DNA from: an uncultured Acidobacteriota bacterium
Lineage (GTDB): Bacteria; Acidobacteriota; Terriglobia; Terriglobales; Acidobacteriaceae
Assembly: GCA_903873705.1 (NCBI GenBank)
Contig: CAIQPK010000059.1
Coordinates: 62,001-126,000, forward strand
Direction of reading: 5' to 3'
DNA: 64,000 bases
Shown: positions 27,628-36,378 of the stretch, piece after piece
Layout: every line of letters begins with the position of its first letter
Numbering within the stretch: the stretch's first letter is position 1
The notes under the pieces: generated by a model
What the model saw: the letters and a program-made list of their open reading frames with translations, nothing else
What the model was told of the DNA's origin: nothing
Database searches by the model: none
Translations under genes and position numbers: made by a program

Positions 27628-28740
27628 TCACAAGGAGGGGGGCTCGAATTTCGGCTTTTCGTTTTGAGGGGCCAGATGAAGGCTGAGAAACTCGGCATCG
27701 GTGGAAGCTTCCTTACCTTGCAGCTTGCGAACGATGGCACGGCCGCCGCCGAAGAAGAGACCGAGCATGACGGCTGCGAGACAGCCAAAACCCGAGAGGA
27801 TCGAGATGCTGACCAGCAAGCTATATGTCTTTTGCACCTCGGCGTGGAACTCGGGAGGCATCGGTTTATCGAACGTGACCTGGCTGCGAACGTGGATACT
27901 TTCAACAACGCTTTGCGCGTCAGCTGCACTGAAAGAACCCTGGGCAGCGACGAGCAATTCGCCTTCGCGGCGAACCTTCATCCCCGCAGGCAGTTCGGCT
28001 TCAATCGCGCGCAGGTGGTCGGCGGCGATCTGCGGCGTGGGATAGAGCAGCAGGGTGACCGTCTCCTTACCGCGGCGATCAGCGTACTTCGCGAAGGCAG
28101 CTTCGGCGCTCTTCTCCCAGCCGAGTTGGCTGGTACTCAGGGCTCCACCCATCGCCACGTAGCTGGCTGCGCCCTGCGCATATCGCAGGCTGTGCGGTAC
28201 CAGGGCCTTGGCCGGAAAGAACGTGGGCAGCAGCGGCGGCTGGCTGCGGGGCCCGCCGATGCGCGGCAGCACCCGCGCGATTTCGGTGAGCATCGCGTCG
28301 TCCGCGCCGCGTTCCGCGATCAGGACGACCGTCTGCTTGAGCACAAGTGTCTTTCCATCGACCACCGCTGAGTCATCAGGCACGCCGTCGAGCTTTGGTC
28401 CTGTGGCGCCGTCCTTCAGATAGAGCGTGAACGCCGAGCGCGCGCCGGTGGCGTCGTTGAACTGCAGCGCCTGCACCTGCGTTTTGCCGTAAGTGGCACG
28501 CGCAAAACGTTGAAGCCCGTCTTCCTTGAGCGCGGCAGCGTGGGTGGCGTCGGCCTGCGCGGGGTCTTCACCACCGGTGGCATCACTGCTGCGCGCGACG
28601 TCGTGCACGGTCTGCGGCAGGAGCGGAGTGGGCAGCGCCACGATCGTCGCCGGTGCCGGAGCCTGCGCTGCTAAGGGAGATGTGAATGTAACGACCAGCG
28701 CCCATGCGCCGAACCAGCCAGAATAGGCAAAACGCGTCAT
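27628..28740 (-). CDS. DUF6599-like secreted, membrane-anchored protein
   Basis: The listed start 28905 overlaps the amidase gene; ATG 28740 is preferred because it opens a signal peptide (FAYSGWFGAWALVVTFTSPLAAQA). The 370-aa product has a large periplasmic part and a C-terminal transmembrane helix (LLVSISILSGFGCLAAVMLGLFF) followed by a short cytoplasmic tail. The pattern, with TFFPAKALVPHSLRYAQG in the middle, resembles a family annotated as DUF6599 in Acidobacteria, with no known function; that assignment is from memory. It lies 52 bp after the AMIN-amidase stop and probably shares its transcript. Confidence 0.65.
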   Translation of the reverse strand: MTRFAYSGWFGAWALVVTFTSPLAAQAPAPATIVALPTPLLPQTVHDVARSSDATGGEDPAQADATHAAALKEDGLQRFARATYGKTQVQALQFNDATGARSAFTLYLKDGATGPKLDGVPDDSAVVDGKTLVLKQTVVLIAERGADDAMLTEIARVLPRIGGPRSQPPLLPTFFPAKALVPHSLRYAQGAASYVAMGGALSTSQLGWEKSAEAAFAKYADRRGKETVTLLLYPTPQIAADHLRAIEAELPAGMKVRREGELLVAAQGSFSAADAQSVVESIHVRSQVTFDKPMPPEFHAEVQKTYSLLVSISILSGFGCLAAVMLGLFFGGGRAIVRKLQGKEASTDAEFLSLHLAPQNEKPKFEPPSL

Positions 28741-28792
28741 ACAGCGCAGACTACACCAGCAGGCTAAAGGTAAGCACGCCGGCGAGGTCTGA

Positions 28793-31132
28793 CTACTTTC
28801 TGACAGCCGCCCGCTGGATGATCGGCAGCTTCGCGGAGGGGTTCTTGACGCCGTTGATACCAGACGCGTAACGCGCCACGCCATTGAACAGGCTTTCAGC
28901 AACACGCTGGCGGTATTCCGGCGTCCGCAGCTGCTCGGCGTCGTCCGGGTTGGTCACAAAGCTGATCTCAGCCAGGATGGAAGGCATGTTGGCGCCGATG
29001 AGCACGACGAAGGGCGCCTTCTTGACACCGCGGTCCTTCAGGCCGTCGTTGCCCTTCTCCAGGCCGGCGAAAAGCGAACCCTCGACGTCGCCGGCGAGCT
29101 CGCGGCTTTCGTCGATCTTGTCCTTGAGCGCAATCTTCTTCACCAGGTCGCTAAGCTCATGCACGCTTTGGTTGGAAACGGCGTTCTCGCGGCTGGCCAC
29201 CCGCATGGCTTCCGGGTCGCTGGTGAAGTTGAGGTAATAAACTTCCACGCCGCGCGCGCTCGGGTCGGGCGAGCTGTTGGCGTGAACCGAGATAAACAGG
29301 TCTGCCTGCGCTTTGTTCGCGATGGCGGTCCGTGTTTCGAGCGGGATAAAGGTGTCGTCCGCCCGGGTGTAAATGATCTCGGCCCCAAGCTTCTGGTGCA
29401 GCATCTTGCCGAGCCGCAGAGCGACGTCGAGCACCACGTCCTTCTCTTCAATGCCGTCAGCACCGAGTGTCCCCGAGTCGTGGCCACCGTGGCCGGCATC
29501 GATGACAATGCGCCCTATCTTGAGGCCGAGGGCGCGCAGCAGCGACGTCTCGCCGTCAGCGGTCGGCGGAGGTGGCATTACCGGAGCAGCCGCCGTACGC
29601 GTGCCCAGATCAACCTTAGCCGGCTTGAGGTTCCCAACCGGAACATCCTTCTCATCTTTACTGCGCGCGGAGATCGGTGCCGAGGTCGGACGCCGCGTCG
29701 CTTCCACCTTGCCGGGCTGATCGCTTACGGCGACAACCTCCGTCCCTGTATCGGCAGAGCGAGACGCCACGGTGTTCGGAACCGGGCGGGACGCCGTCGG
29801 CTTGACCGGAATGACCACGCGCGGCGGTGCGACCGTGGACGGCTTGAGATCTGTGGCTGCCTGCCTTGGCGGAAGGCCGAAGCCCGCGCTGCCATCTGTG
29901 ACAGGCATCGGTGGCAGGCTGGAGACCGCACCGTCAACCGACAGCCGCGGCGACGCTTCCACCTTCGGCAGTTCCTGAGCAGGCTTGTCGGCCTTCGCCA
30001 CAACCGGGCCGCGCCACGCCGGCTTGTCGTCGACGACGGCGGAAGTGCTGCCGGCCGGCTTCTCGGTCGCCGCAGTCTTGCCATGGATATCGATGATGAG
30101 CCGGTAAGGATTCGGCAACAGGAACGCCGAGTAGTCGGTAATTTCATGGACGTCGAGCACGACGCGCGTCACGTCGTCCGCATACTGGGCGGCACGGATG
30201 CGCGTGAGGAAGCCGTCGTCGGTAACGCTGAAGCTTTTGCCGACCAGTTCCGGTGCAAGATGCGCGTGATGCAGATCGAAGAAGATCCGGTCCGGGTGCT
30301 CGACGCGTGCGGCCTGGTACTCGACTTCGTCACCGAGATCGATGGCGACGCGTGTGTAGTTAGCCGTCGACCAGTGGCGGATGGCTGTCACCTTTGCGAC
30401 CGCCCCATTCGCCGTCAGCGTCTTCGTTTTCAAGTCGGAAGGGGCAGGAAGTGCACGCACCGGATCAGGAACATCAGTGATGGGCTTGCGACCCGTCACC
30501 GCCTTGGGTGAGTCGATGACCGTGTGCGCAGGCTCCGCGGGTTCCGGAGCGGCCGACCGCAAGCCGGCGGGCGCATTGCTGCGTGCGACCAGCGTAAGCG
30601 GAGGCGCTTTCATCGCCAGCAGCACTCTGGCCTTGCGCGGGTAGGTCTTCTTCAGCAGGACGGCGGCGCGTTTAGCTTCAGCGGCATCGCTCAGGCCGTC
30701 GGAACCGAAGAGCTCCACCTCGGCGCGCAGAGCGGGCGGCGCAAGTGGGCTTGCGGGATACTGCTTCGCCAGGAACTCGTATTGGCCGGCTGCATCGCGC
30801 AGGCTCTTGTCATCGTGCAGCTCGCGGCCTTGTTCTTCAAGGAGCTCGGCAACCTGCGCTACCGCTGCGGCGGCATGTACATCGGCAGGATTGCCGTGGT
30901 AGATCGCACGAAAGCTCTCCATCACCCGCGCATAGTCGGTCCGAGTATGAGCGGGCTGGGCTTCAAAGCGGCTGCGTGCCGCTGTTGCCTGTTGCCAGAG
31001 ACTCATCTGGGGTCGAGCGGGGTGTCCAGCGGCAAACGCGGTGCCGCTCGCCAGGACGGCGCAGATCGCGCACCGCCGCAGCTTCCAACCCAGCGCGAAC
31101 GCATCGCGAAAAGCACCCCGAAGACAGCTCAT
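28793..31132 (-). CDS. N-acetylmuramoyl-L-alanine amidase with AMIN domain
   Basis: Cell-wall hydrolase that splits the stem peptide from muramic acid. ATG 31132 is chosen over the ORF-track start 31240 because a signal peptide follows it (WKLRRCAICAVLASGTAFAAG). Domains in order (779 aa): N-terminal helical, TPR-like region (to about 200), AMIN domain (about 240-350, VTAIRHWSTANYTRVAIDLGDEVEYQ) for envelope targeting, a long Pro/Ser/Thr-rich linker, and a C-terminal Amidase_3 domain (from about 545) with zinc-site motifs IVIDAGHGGHDSG, ISVHANSS and ILAEISFVTNPDDAEQL. It lies after alaS. Confidence 0.93.
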   Translation of the reverse strand: MSCLRGAFRDAFALGWKLRRCAICAVLASGTAFAAGHPARPQMSLWQQATAARSRFEAQPAHTRTDYARVMESFRAIYHGNPADVHAAAAVAQVAELLEEQGRELHDDKSLRDAAGQYEFLAKQYPASPLAPPALRAEVELFGSDGLSDAAEAKRAAVLLKKTYPRKARVLLAMKAPPLTLVARSNAPAGLRSAAPEPAEPAHTVIDSPKAVTGRKPITDVPDPVRALPAPSDLKTKTLTANGAVAKVTAIRHWSTANYTRVAIDLGDEVEYQAARVEHPDRIFFDLHHAHLAPELVGKSFSVTDDGFLTRIRAAQYADDVTRVVLDVHEITDYSAFLLPNPYRLIIDIHGKTAATEKPAGSTSAVVDDKPAWRGPVVAKADKPAQELPKVEASPRLSVDGAVSSLPPMPVTDGSAGFGLPPRQAATDLKPSTVAPPRVVIPVKPTASRPVPNTVASRSADTGTEVVAVSDQPGKVEATRRPTSAPISARSKDEKDVPVGNLKPAKVDLGTRTAAAPVMPPPPTADGETSLLRALGLKIGRIVIDAGHGGHDSGTLGADGIEEKDVVLDVALRLGKMLHQKLGAEIIYTRADDTFIPLETRTAIANKAQADLFISVHANSSPDPSARGVEVYYLNFTSDPEAMRVASRENAVSNQSVHELSDLVKKIALKDKIDESRELAGDVEGSLFAGLEKGNDGLKDRGVKKAPFVVLIGANMPSILAEISFVTNPDDAEQLRTPEYRQRVAESLFNGVARYASGINGVKNPSAKLPIIQRAAVRK

Positions 31133-31223
31133 AGCCTGTTTCAGTTTAAGTTTCCGCAAGCGCAAGCAGGCTGTGAATCGAGCGAAGGTATATCGAAAGA
31201 TAACCTCGTGCGGGTTGCCTCTT

Positions 31224-33911
31224 CTAAGCCAGAAGGCCACTCACCACGTTGACGGCGTCCGCCAACGCCGCGTCGAGCGCCGCGACATCGCTGCCGCCCG
31301 CTTCAGCAAGGTCCGGACGACCGCCGCCCTTGCCACCGACCTTGGCCGCCAGCAAGCCGACGATCTTGCCTGCCTGAATTCTGCCGGTGAGGTCCTTGGT
31401 GACGCCAGCGATCAGCGACACCTTGCCTTCCGCCGTCGCCGCACCTAACACGACGATGCCCGAGCCCAGCTTGCCGCGAAGCTCATCGACCAGGTTACGC
31501 ATCTGCGACTTGTCCAGCGCGTCAACGCGTTGTGCAAGCACTTTGACGCCCTTCGCCTCAACAGCCGAACCGGCCGCATCCGCGGTCGCCGCTGACGCTG
31601 ACTTCATCCGCAGCTGCTCCAGCTCGCGGCGCAACTTCTTCATCTCTTCATCCTGCGCGTTCACCTTGTTGCGCAGCGCTTCAGAAGAAGGCTCACCCGT
31701 ACCCACGAACTGCGAAGCGATCTTCGCAATGTCCGCATCCCGACGGAAGAGTCCAAGCGCGCCGGTGCCGGTAACGGCCTCAACGCGTCGCGTTCCACTG
31801 GCCACCGCGCCTTCACCGACGATCTTGATGAGGCCAATCTCGCCCGTCGCCCCGGTGTGCGTGCCGCCGCAGAGCTCGACCGAGAAGTCGCCGATCTTCA
31901 CGACGCGCACACGCTCACCATACTTTTCACCGAAGAGCGCCATCGCGCCGTACTCATGAATGGCAGTGTCGATCGGTACATCCACCAGCGTCTGCACGGT
32001 CGTGTTCGCCAACACCTGGTTGTTGACGATGTCTTCAATGTCCTGTAGTTCTTCATCACCCACACCAGTAAAGTGCGAAAAATCGAAGCGCAGCCGCAAG
32101 CGATCATTGAGCGATCCGGCCTGCTTCACATGTGTTCCCAGCACCTCACGCAGCGCCGCATGAAGCAGATGCGTTCCGGTGTGGTTGCGCATGACAGCAT
32201 TGCGAATTTCTCCGTTGACGACCGTATCAACGGTGTCGCCGACCGCGATGCCCTGCTTCACAAGAACGCTGTGTGCGAAGACACCCTGCACCGGCTTCTT
32301 GCATCCGCTCACTTCCGCAACAACGGTGTTGTGGTCGCCGGAGTAAAGCCAGCCGACGTCACCGACCTGGCCGCCAGAGTCAGCATAGAAGCTAGTGGCA
32401 TCGAGCACCACTTCTCCGGTCTCTCCTGGCTTCAGTTCATTGACCCCAATGCCGTCCTTCACCAGCGCGATGACCTTCGCGCCATCGACGCGCAGCGCCG
32501 TGTAGCCTTCAAACTCGGTCTTCGGCAGCTCGCGGTATACGGGCGATGCGGACTTCTGCGATCCGCCCTTCCAAGATGCGCGAGCGCGCTGCTGCTCTTC
32601 TTCCTTGGCGGCTTCGAAGCCTGCCATGTCGAACACGATGCCCGCGTCGCGTGCAGCGTCGACCATGAAGTCGAGCGGCATGCCGAAGGTCTCGTAGAGA
32701 CGGAAGGCGAGGGCGCCCGAAAGTAAGGTCCCTTCACTCATCTGCTTCAGGCCCAGTTCGAGCGTGCGCGCAAACTGTTGTTCTTCCGCCAGCACAACCT
32801 TCGCCACCCGCTCGGCGGATTCCTTCAATTCCGGATAAGCCACTGCCATTTCATCCCGCACGGCGAGCACCATCTCGTGCATAAACGGCTGCTCTTGCCC
32901 AAGCAAGCGTCCGTGGCGAATACCGCGACGCAGAATCTTGCGCAGCACATAGCCGCGTCCTTCGTTCGCGGGCAATACACCGTCCGAAATGAGGAACGTC
33001 GATGCGCGAGCGTGATCCGCAATAATGCGCAGCGAAGGCGCGCCTTTCTCATCGCTGAGAGCGAGAGCATCGATCGAGGTCTCAACTTTGAAATCCGTCA
33101 GTTCTGCCGCGCGCTTAATCAGTGGCGTAAACAAATCGCTCTCATAGTTCGACAGCTTACCCTGCAATACCGCACTCACACGTTCCAGCCCCATGCCCGT
33201 ATCGATCGACGGCTTGGGCAACGGCGTCAGCACGCCATCCGAGCTGCGGTCGAACTGCATGAAGACCAGATTCCAGATCTCAACGTAGCGCTGGTCGTCG
33301 TGCGGGAAAGGCTTGTCGACACCCGCGACTTCCGCCGCTGCGAGGCCGAGGTCGAAGAAGATTTCCGAGCAGGGGCCACAGGGGCCGGTGTCGCCCATCT
33401 GCCAGAAGTTGTCCTTAGCGGGCATACCAAAGATGCGCTCTTTGGGTACGCCGATTTCGATCCAGTACTGCTCGGCCTCATCGTCGCGCGGCACGCTCTC
33501 GTTGCCCTCGAAGATGGTGACGTAAAGCAGAGACTTGTCGATGCCAAACCACTCCGGCGAGGTCAGCAGCTCCCAGGCGTAAGCGATAGCGTCGCGCTTG
33601 AAGTAGTCGCCAAAGCTGAAGTTGCCGAGCATCTCGAAGAAGGTGTGGTGGCGGCGCGTGAAGCCGACGTTCTCGAGATCGTTGTGTTTGCCGCCGGCGC
33701 GGACGCACTTCTGCGAAGTGGCCGCGCGCGTGTAATCGCGCTGCTCGGCGCCCAGGAAAACGTCCTTGAACTGGTTCATGCCCGCGTTGGTGAACAGCAG
33801 CGTCGGGTCGTTCTGAGGAACGAGGGAGGACGAGTGAACGCGGCGGTGACCTTTGACTTCAAAAAAACGCAGAAACTCTTCTCGTATCTGACTGCCGGAC
33901 AGGTTGCGCAT
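31224..33911 (-). CDS. alaS: Alanine--tRNA ligase
   Basis: Class II aminoacyl-tRNA synthetase that charges tRNA-Ala. The 895-aa protein is full length: N-terminal catalytic domain ([33 protein letters not shown], the motif-2 stretch [20 protein letters not shown]), editing domain with zinc ligands [11 protein letters not shown] and [16 protein letters not shown], then the coiled coil and C-Ala domain ([19 protein letters not shown] with a Gly-rich [15 protein letters not shown]). It follows the recX group in the same direction; recX-alaS linkage is widespread. Confidence 0.97.
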   Translation of the reverse strand: MRNLSGSQIREEFLRFFEVKGHRRVHSSSLVPQNDPTLLFTNAGMNQFKDVFLGAEQRDYTRAATSQKCVRAGGKHNDLENVGFTRRHHTFFEMLGNFSFGDYFKRDAIAYAWELLTSPEWFGIDKSLLYVTIFEGNESVPRDDEAEQYWIEIGVPKERIFGMPAKDNFWQMGDTGPCGPCSEIFFDLGLAAAEVAGVDKPFPHDDQRYVEIWNLVFMQFDRSSDGVLTPLPKPSIDTGMGLERVSAVLQGKLSNYESDLFTPLIKRAAELTDFKVETSIDALALSDEKGAPSLRIIADHARASTFLISDGVLPANEGRGYVLRKILRRGIRHGRLLGQEQPFMHEMVLAVRDEMAVAYPELKESAERVAKVVLAEEQQFARTLELGLKQMSEGTLLSGALAFRLYETFGMPLDFMVDAARDAGIVFDMAGFEAAKEEEQQRARASWKGGSQKSASPVYRELPKTEFEGYTALRVDGAKVIALVKDGIGVNELKPGETGEVVLDATSFYADSGGQVGDVGWLYSGDHNTVVAEVSGCKKPVQGVFAHSVLVKQGIAVGDTVDTVVNGEIRNAVMRNHTGTHLLHAALREVLGTHVKQAGSLNDRLRLRFDFSHFTGVGDEELQDIEDIVNNQVLANTTVQTLVDVPIDTAIHEYGAMALFGEKYGERVRVVKIGDFSVELCGGTHTGATGEIGLIKIVGEGAVASGTRRVEAVTGTGALGLFRRDADIAKIASQFVGTGEPSSEALRNKVNAQDEEMKKLRRELEQLRMKSASAATADAAGSAVEAKGVKVLAQRVDALDKSQMRNLVDELRGKLGSGIVVLGAATAEGKVSLIAGVTKDLTGRIQAGKIVGLLAAKVGGKGGGRPDLAEAGGSDVAALDAALADAVNVVSGLLA

Positions 33912-33937
33912 AGACCTTCAAGTTTAGCAGCGGCGGG

Positions 33938-34351
33938 CTAGAACCATGTTCCTGCGCGATACCGGTCGTAGCGTTCTCCGAAGGCCTCGCGCAGCACCGC
34001 TGCTTCTTTGCGCGCACGCCGTATCTGGAGCGGAATCAGCAGCACCGCAAATCCGAGTAGCGCCGGCTTCCGCAGATACATGGCCAGGCCGCTGATCACC
34101 AGAAATCCAGCGTAGTAGATGGGATTGCGGATGCGCGAGTAGAGGCCGGTTGTTACCAGTTCGCGCGCCTGTGCGGTGACGGAGAAGGACTTGCCTAGCT
34201 GTGCGCGGGCAATGAGGACCAGGACCACTCCGACCAGGGCAACGAGCGCGCCGGCGAGGCGGAGGGGCGTCCAGGGCTGGCCCTGCTCGTGCCATGCGAA
34301 AAACGCTGTCGCAACAAGCAGAATGACCGATGTGAGCACGTTCGCCATCAT
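33938..34351 (-). CDS. Isoprenylcysteine carboxyl methyltransferase-like membrane protein
   Basis: A 137-aa integral membrane protein with three or four helices and the ICMT/PEMT-type C-terminal signature: LVTTGLYSRIRNPIYYAGFLV followed by the closing FGERYDRYRAGTWF. These residues bind S-adenosylmethionine in the family. Bacterial members methylate unknown, probably lipid or quinone-like, substrates. It sits 26 bp upstream of alaS and 4 bp after the DUF429-like gene. Confidence 0.82.
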   Translation of the reverse strand: MMANVLTSVILLVATAFFAWHEQGQPWTPLRLAGALVALVGVVLVLIARAQLGKSFSVTAQARELVTTGLYSRIRNPIYYAGFLVISGLAMYLRKPALLGFAVLLIPLQIRRARKEAAVLREAFGERYDRYRAGTWF

Positions 34352-34355
34352 GGAT

Positions 34356-35291
34356 TCAGGGTACAGGTTTTCGCGATTTCGGAACGGTTACCCCCGGCCT
34401 CCAGGTGATGCCCTCGAGGCGGAGAGTGGGGTCGTATGTCAAGCGGAGGCGGGGGAACTCGCTGCGGTGACGGACCATCTCCAGCGTGGAGACGAGGGCG
34501 TCGAAGGCGTCCTCCGACGCCTCGGCCTTGTGCATCACGGTGCGGGAGATCCCGGAGTAGAGCGGGTCCGTCTTGCGGCGGTATTGCAGGTACTGCTTGC
34601 GGGCGAGCGGGTTGCTCTTGGCTACCGGGCCGGTCATCAGGCGCGTGTACATCTCTACCAGCAGCGGGCGCGTGGCTGATGCCGACTCGTATGGCCATAC
34701 GCGGAAGCCCGCGTCATGCAGGCGGAGCAGGAACGGCATCGCGCGCAGCGAGCCCGTTCCGACCGAGCCCGAACCGCCGACCTGGAAGGGCGACTTGGGC
34801 GTGATGCCGGCCATCTTGGCGGCGCGGGCGGGATCGCCGCCGGCTTCGAACTGGGCGATCTTGTTGTCGTAGTCGGTGCTGCGGAACATATTCCTGTAGC
34901 CTGCGCCGCAGAACTGGGCGGGGCGTTTGTGCGGTTTGCCCCAGAACCTCTCGTCACGGGCAACGTCTTCGCACTCGCGGGCGAGCCACTGTTCGGCGAG
35001 CCCGTTTGCGGCCTTCTGCCAGAACTCGAAGACGGTGGTGCAACCGTGCTCGGCGAGAAACCAGGCGGGAAAGCTGAAGCAGCAGTCGATGCTGACGACC
35101 ATGCGCGGTGTTTTTTTCGCAAGTTCGATCAGCCAGTCGGCTACTTCGTCACGGGTACGCCCTGCCTCGAGTTGGAGGGTCGGTTTGGAGCCGGTGTTTG
35201 TCCAGATGCCGGCCCAGATGTGGCGGCGCTGGCCGCTGACGTCGATGCGGCCAGACCAGTCGATGGCTATGAGGCGGTCAACCGGCGTCAT
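34356..35291 (-). CDS. DUF429-like protein with RNase H-type fold
   Basis: A 311-aa protein that starts with a strand-turn motif holding an acidic residue (RLIAIDWSGRID) and has a second acid in VVSIDCCFSFP and a late EDAFDALVSTL. This spacing resembles DUF429/RNase H-like predicted nucleases, with putative catalytic acids D10, D67-like and the C-terminal E/D pair. No signal peptide. It overlaps the recX 3' end by 14 bp, so it is translated from the same message. Function is unproven. Confidence 0.65.
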   Translation of the reverse strand: MTPVDRLIAIDWSGRIDVSGQRRHIWAGIWTNTGSKPTLQLEAGRTRDEVADWLIELAKKTPRMVVSIDCCFSFPAWFLAEHGCTTVFEFWQKAANGLAEQWLARECEDVARDERFWGKPHKRPAQFCGAGYRNMFRSTDYDNKIAQFEAGGDPARAAKMAGITPKSPFQVGGSGSVGTGSLRAMPFLLRLHDAGFRVWPYESASATRPLLVEMYTRLMTGPVAKSNPLARKQYLQYRRKTDPLYSGISRTVMHKAEASEDAFDALVSTLEMVRHRSEFPRLRLTYDPTLRLEGITWRPGVTVPKSRKPVP

Positions 35292-35823
35292 CGATGAGGT
35301 CTACTTCTTCCAGCTCGGAGCCCCAGTCGCGGAGGACTTTCCAGATGGTCTTAGTCGTAAAGCCGGCGGCGATGAGGCGACGCATCGCCTTGGCGGTCTC
35401 CTTCTGCTTCTGGTCGCGGTCGCCTGCGGGCGGCTTCATGCGCTTGCGGGCGATGTAGTCGCGGGCGAGGGCGACTTCGTCTACGTCTTCGTAGGCTGCT
35501 CCGAGGGCTTCCTTGGCGATCGGTTGCGGGATGCCTTTCTGCATCAGGCCTTGCTGGACGCGGCGTTGGCCGTGCTTCTCGTTGTCGCGGCGGAGGCGGC
35601 TGAAGTCGGCGGCGAAGCGCTCGTCGGAGAGATAGCCGAGCTCTTTCAGTTTTGCGACTACTTTTTCTATGTCCTGGTGACCATCCTCCCCGGGCTCGGC
35701 TCTCAGGGAGAGGCGGTGGCGCAAGTCGCGCTCGGATTTCATCCTTGAGGCGAGCGAGCGAACGGCGTGGTCGAGGAGTCCGGGGTAGTCGAGGGGTGGT
35801 TTGGTGGACTTTGCGAATGGCAC
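35278..35823 (-). CDS. recX: Regulatory protein RecX
   Basis: Modulator of RecA filaments. The 181-aa protein shows the three-helix tandem repeat pattern: LDHAVRSLASRMKSERDLRHRL, then VVAKLKELGYLSDERFAADFSRLRR (the strongest RecX signature) and GMQKGIP-type and AMRRLIAAGFTTKTIWKVL motifs. recA is not in the window. It overlaps the DUF429-like gene by 14 bp and heads the leftward block toward alaS. Confidence 0.92.
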   Translation of the reverse strand: MPFAKSTKPPLDYPGLLDHAVRSLASRMKSERDLRHRLSLRAEPGEDGHQDIEKVVAKLKELGYLSDERFAADFSRLRRDNEKHGQRRVQQGLMQKGIPQPIAKEALGAAYEDVDEVALARDYIARKRMKPPAGDRDQKQKETAKAMRRLIAAGFTTKTIWKVLRDWGSELEEVDLIDDAG

Positions 35824-35835
35824 CGGTGTCCCCCT

Positions 35836-35886
35836 CCCCCCCCAGACCTAATCTGCAAATCTCTGATTCTATTGGGCCAGGTCTGG
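35836..35886. repeat. 51-bp element with CCAGACCT / AGGTCTGG ends, copy 2
   Basis: Reverse complement of the element at 22658-22708: C7 tract, CCAGACCT (35842-35849), core AATCTCTGATTCTA, AGGTCTGG (35879-35886). It is followed by further GGTCTGG-like motifs up to about 35910. It lies just upstream of recX. Confidence 0.8.
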
Positions 35887-35978
35887 TGTGGATCTGGCCT
35901 GGTCTGGGCTACTTTTCTGTTTACTGCTCTGAGTTAATTGTAGACGGTGCGTCAAGGGGTCTGGGCGCGGGCAAGGAG

Positions 35979-36054
35979 GGCATACCCCAGGGGCTAAAGC
36001 CCCGATTCTTTGGGTGCGCTATGAGACCCGAGGCTGAAGCCTCGGGGTACCTTC
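35979..36054 (-). repeat. Two-hairpin GCTTCAGC repeat element, copy 2
   Basis: Reverse-complement copy of 14154-14228. The CCCGAGGCTGAAGCCTCGGG hairpin is perfect; the second hairpin reads GGGGCTAAAGCCCC, a one-base change in the loop region. The linker between hairpins has diverged most. Confidence 0.85.
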
Positions 36055-36055
36055 G

Positions 36056-36220
36056 GGCAACGGCAACGACAACGGCAACCGCAACGGCAACCGCAACCGC
36101 AACGGCAACTGCAACGGCAACGGCAACGGCAACCGCAACCGCAACGACAACGACAACGGCAACGACAACGGCAACGGCAAAGACAACGGCAAAGACAACG
36201 GCAAAGACAACGGCAAAGAC
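36056..36220. repeat. Hexanucleotide array (GCAACG / GCAACC / ACAACG units)
   Basis: About 27 head-to-tail six-base units of the form CAACGG, CAACCG and CAACGA, changing to AAAGACAACGGC near the right end. The overlapping ORFs in the track encode only Leu-Pro, Cys-Arg or Val-Ala repeats and are not genes. Confidence 0.95.
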
Positions 36221-36257
36221 AGAAGCAGATTCCTTCGCTTCGCTGCGGAATGACAAT
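36221..36257 (-). repeat. TGTCATTCC...AGCGAAGGA interspersed repeat at the end of the hexamer array
   Basis: On the minus strand: ATTGTCATTCCGCAGCGAAG then CGAAGGAATCTGCTTCT, joined directly to the hexamer array. The same join is seen at 19362 and, with a very short tract, at 52107. Confidence 0.85.
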
Positions 36258-36274
36258 CCTCAAAGAGTGTGCGC

Positions 36275-36378
36275 GTGATGAGGCGTGCTCGTGCGTCGGT
36301 GAGGCGTACCCGGGCGTCGTTTAGGCGTAATGGCTCGGGCGTGGTTGAGGCGTAGTGCTAGGGCGTCGTTGAGGCGTA
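36275..36378 (-). repeat. Degenerate 21-25-bp tandem repeat covering the S9 peptidase stop codon
   Basis: On the minus strand units begin TACGCCTCAACGACGCCCTAG, TACGCCTCAACCACGCCCGAG, TACGCCTAAACGACGCCCGG, TACGCCTCACCGACGCACGAG and a partial fifth. The first unit encodes the C-terminal YASTTP and contains the TAG stop. Confidence 0.85.

Noticed and set aside
35921-36263. Short ORFs encoding Leu-Pro, Cys-Arg or Val-Ala repeats
   Set aside because: They are translations of the hexanucleotide array and have no start context.
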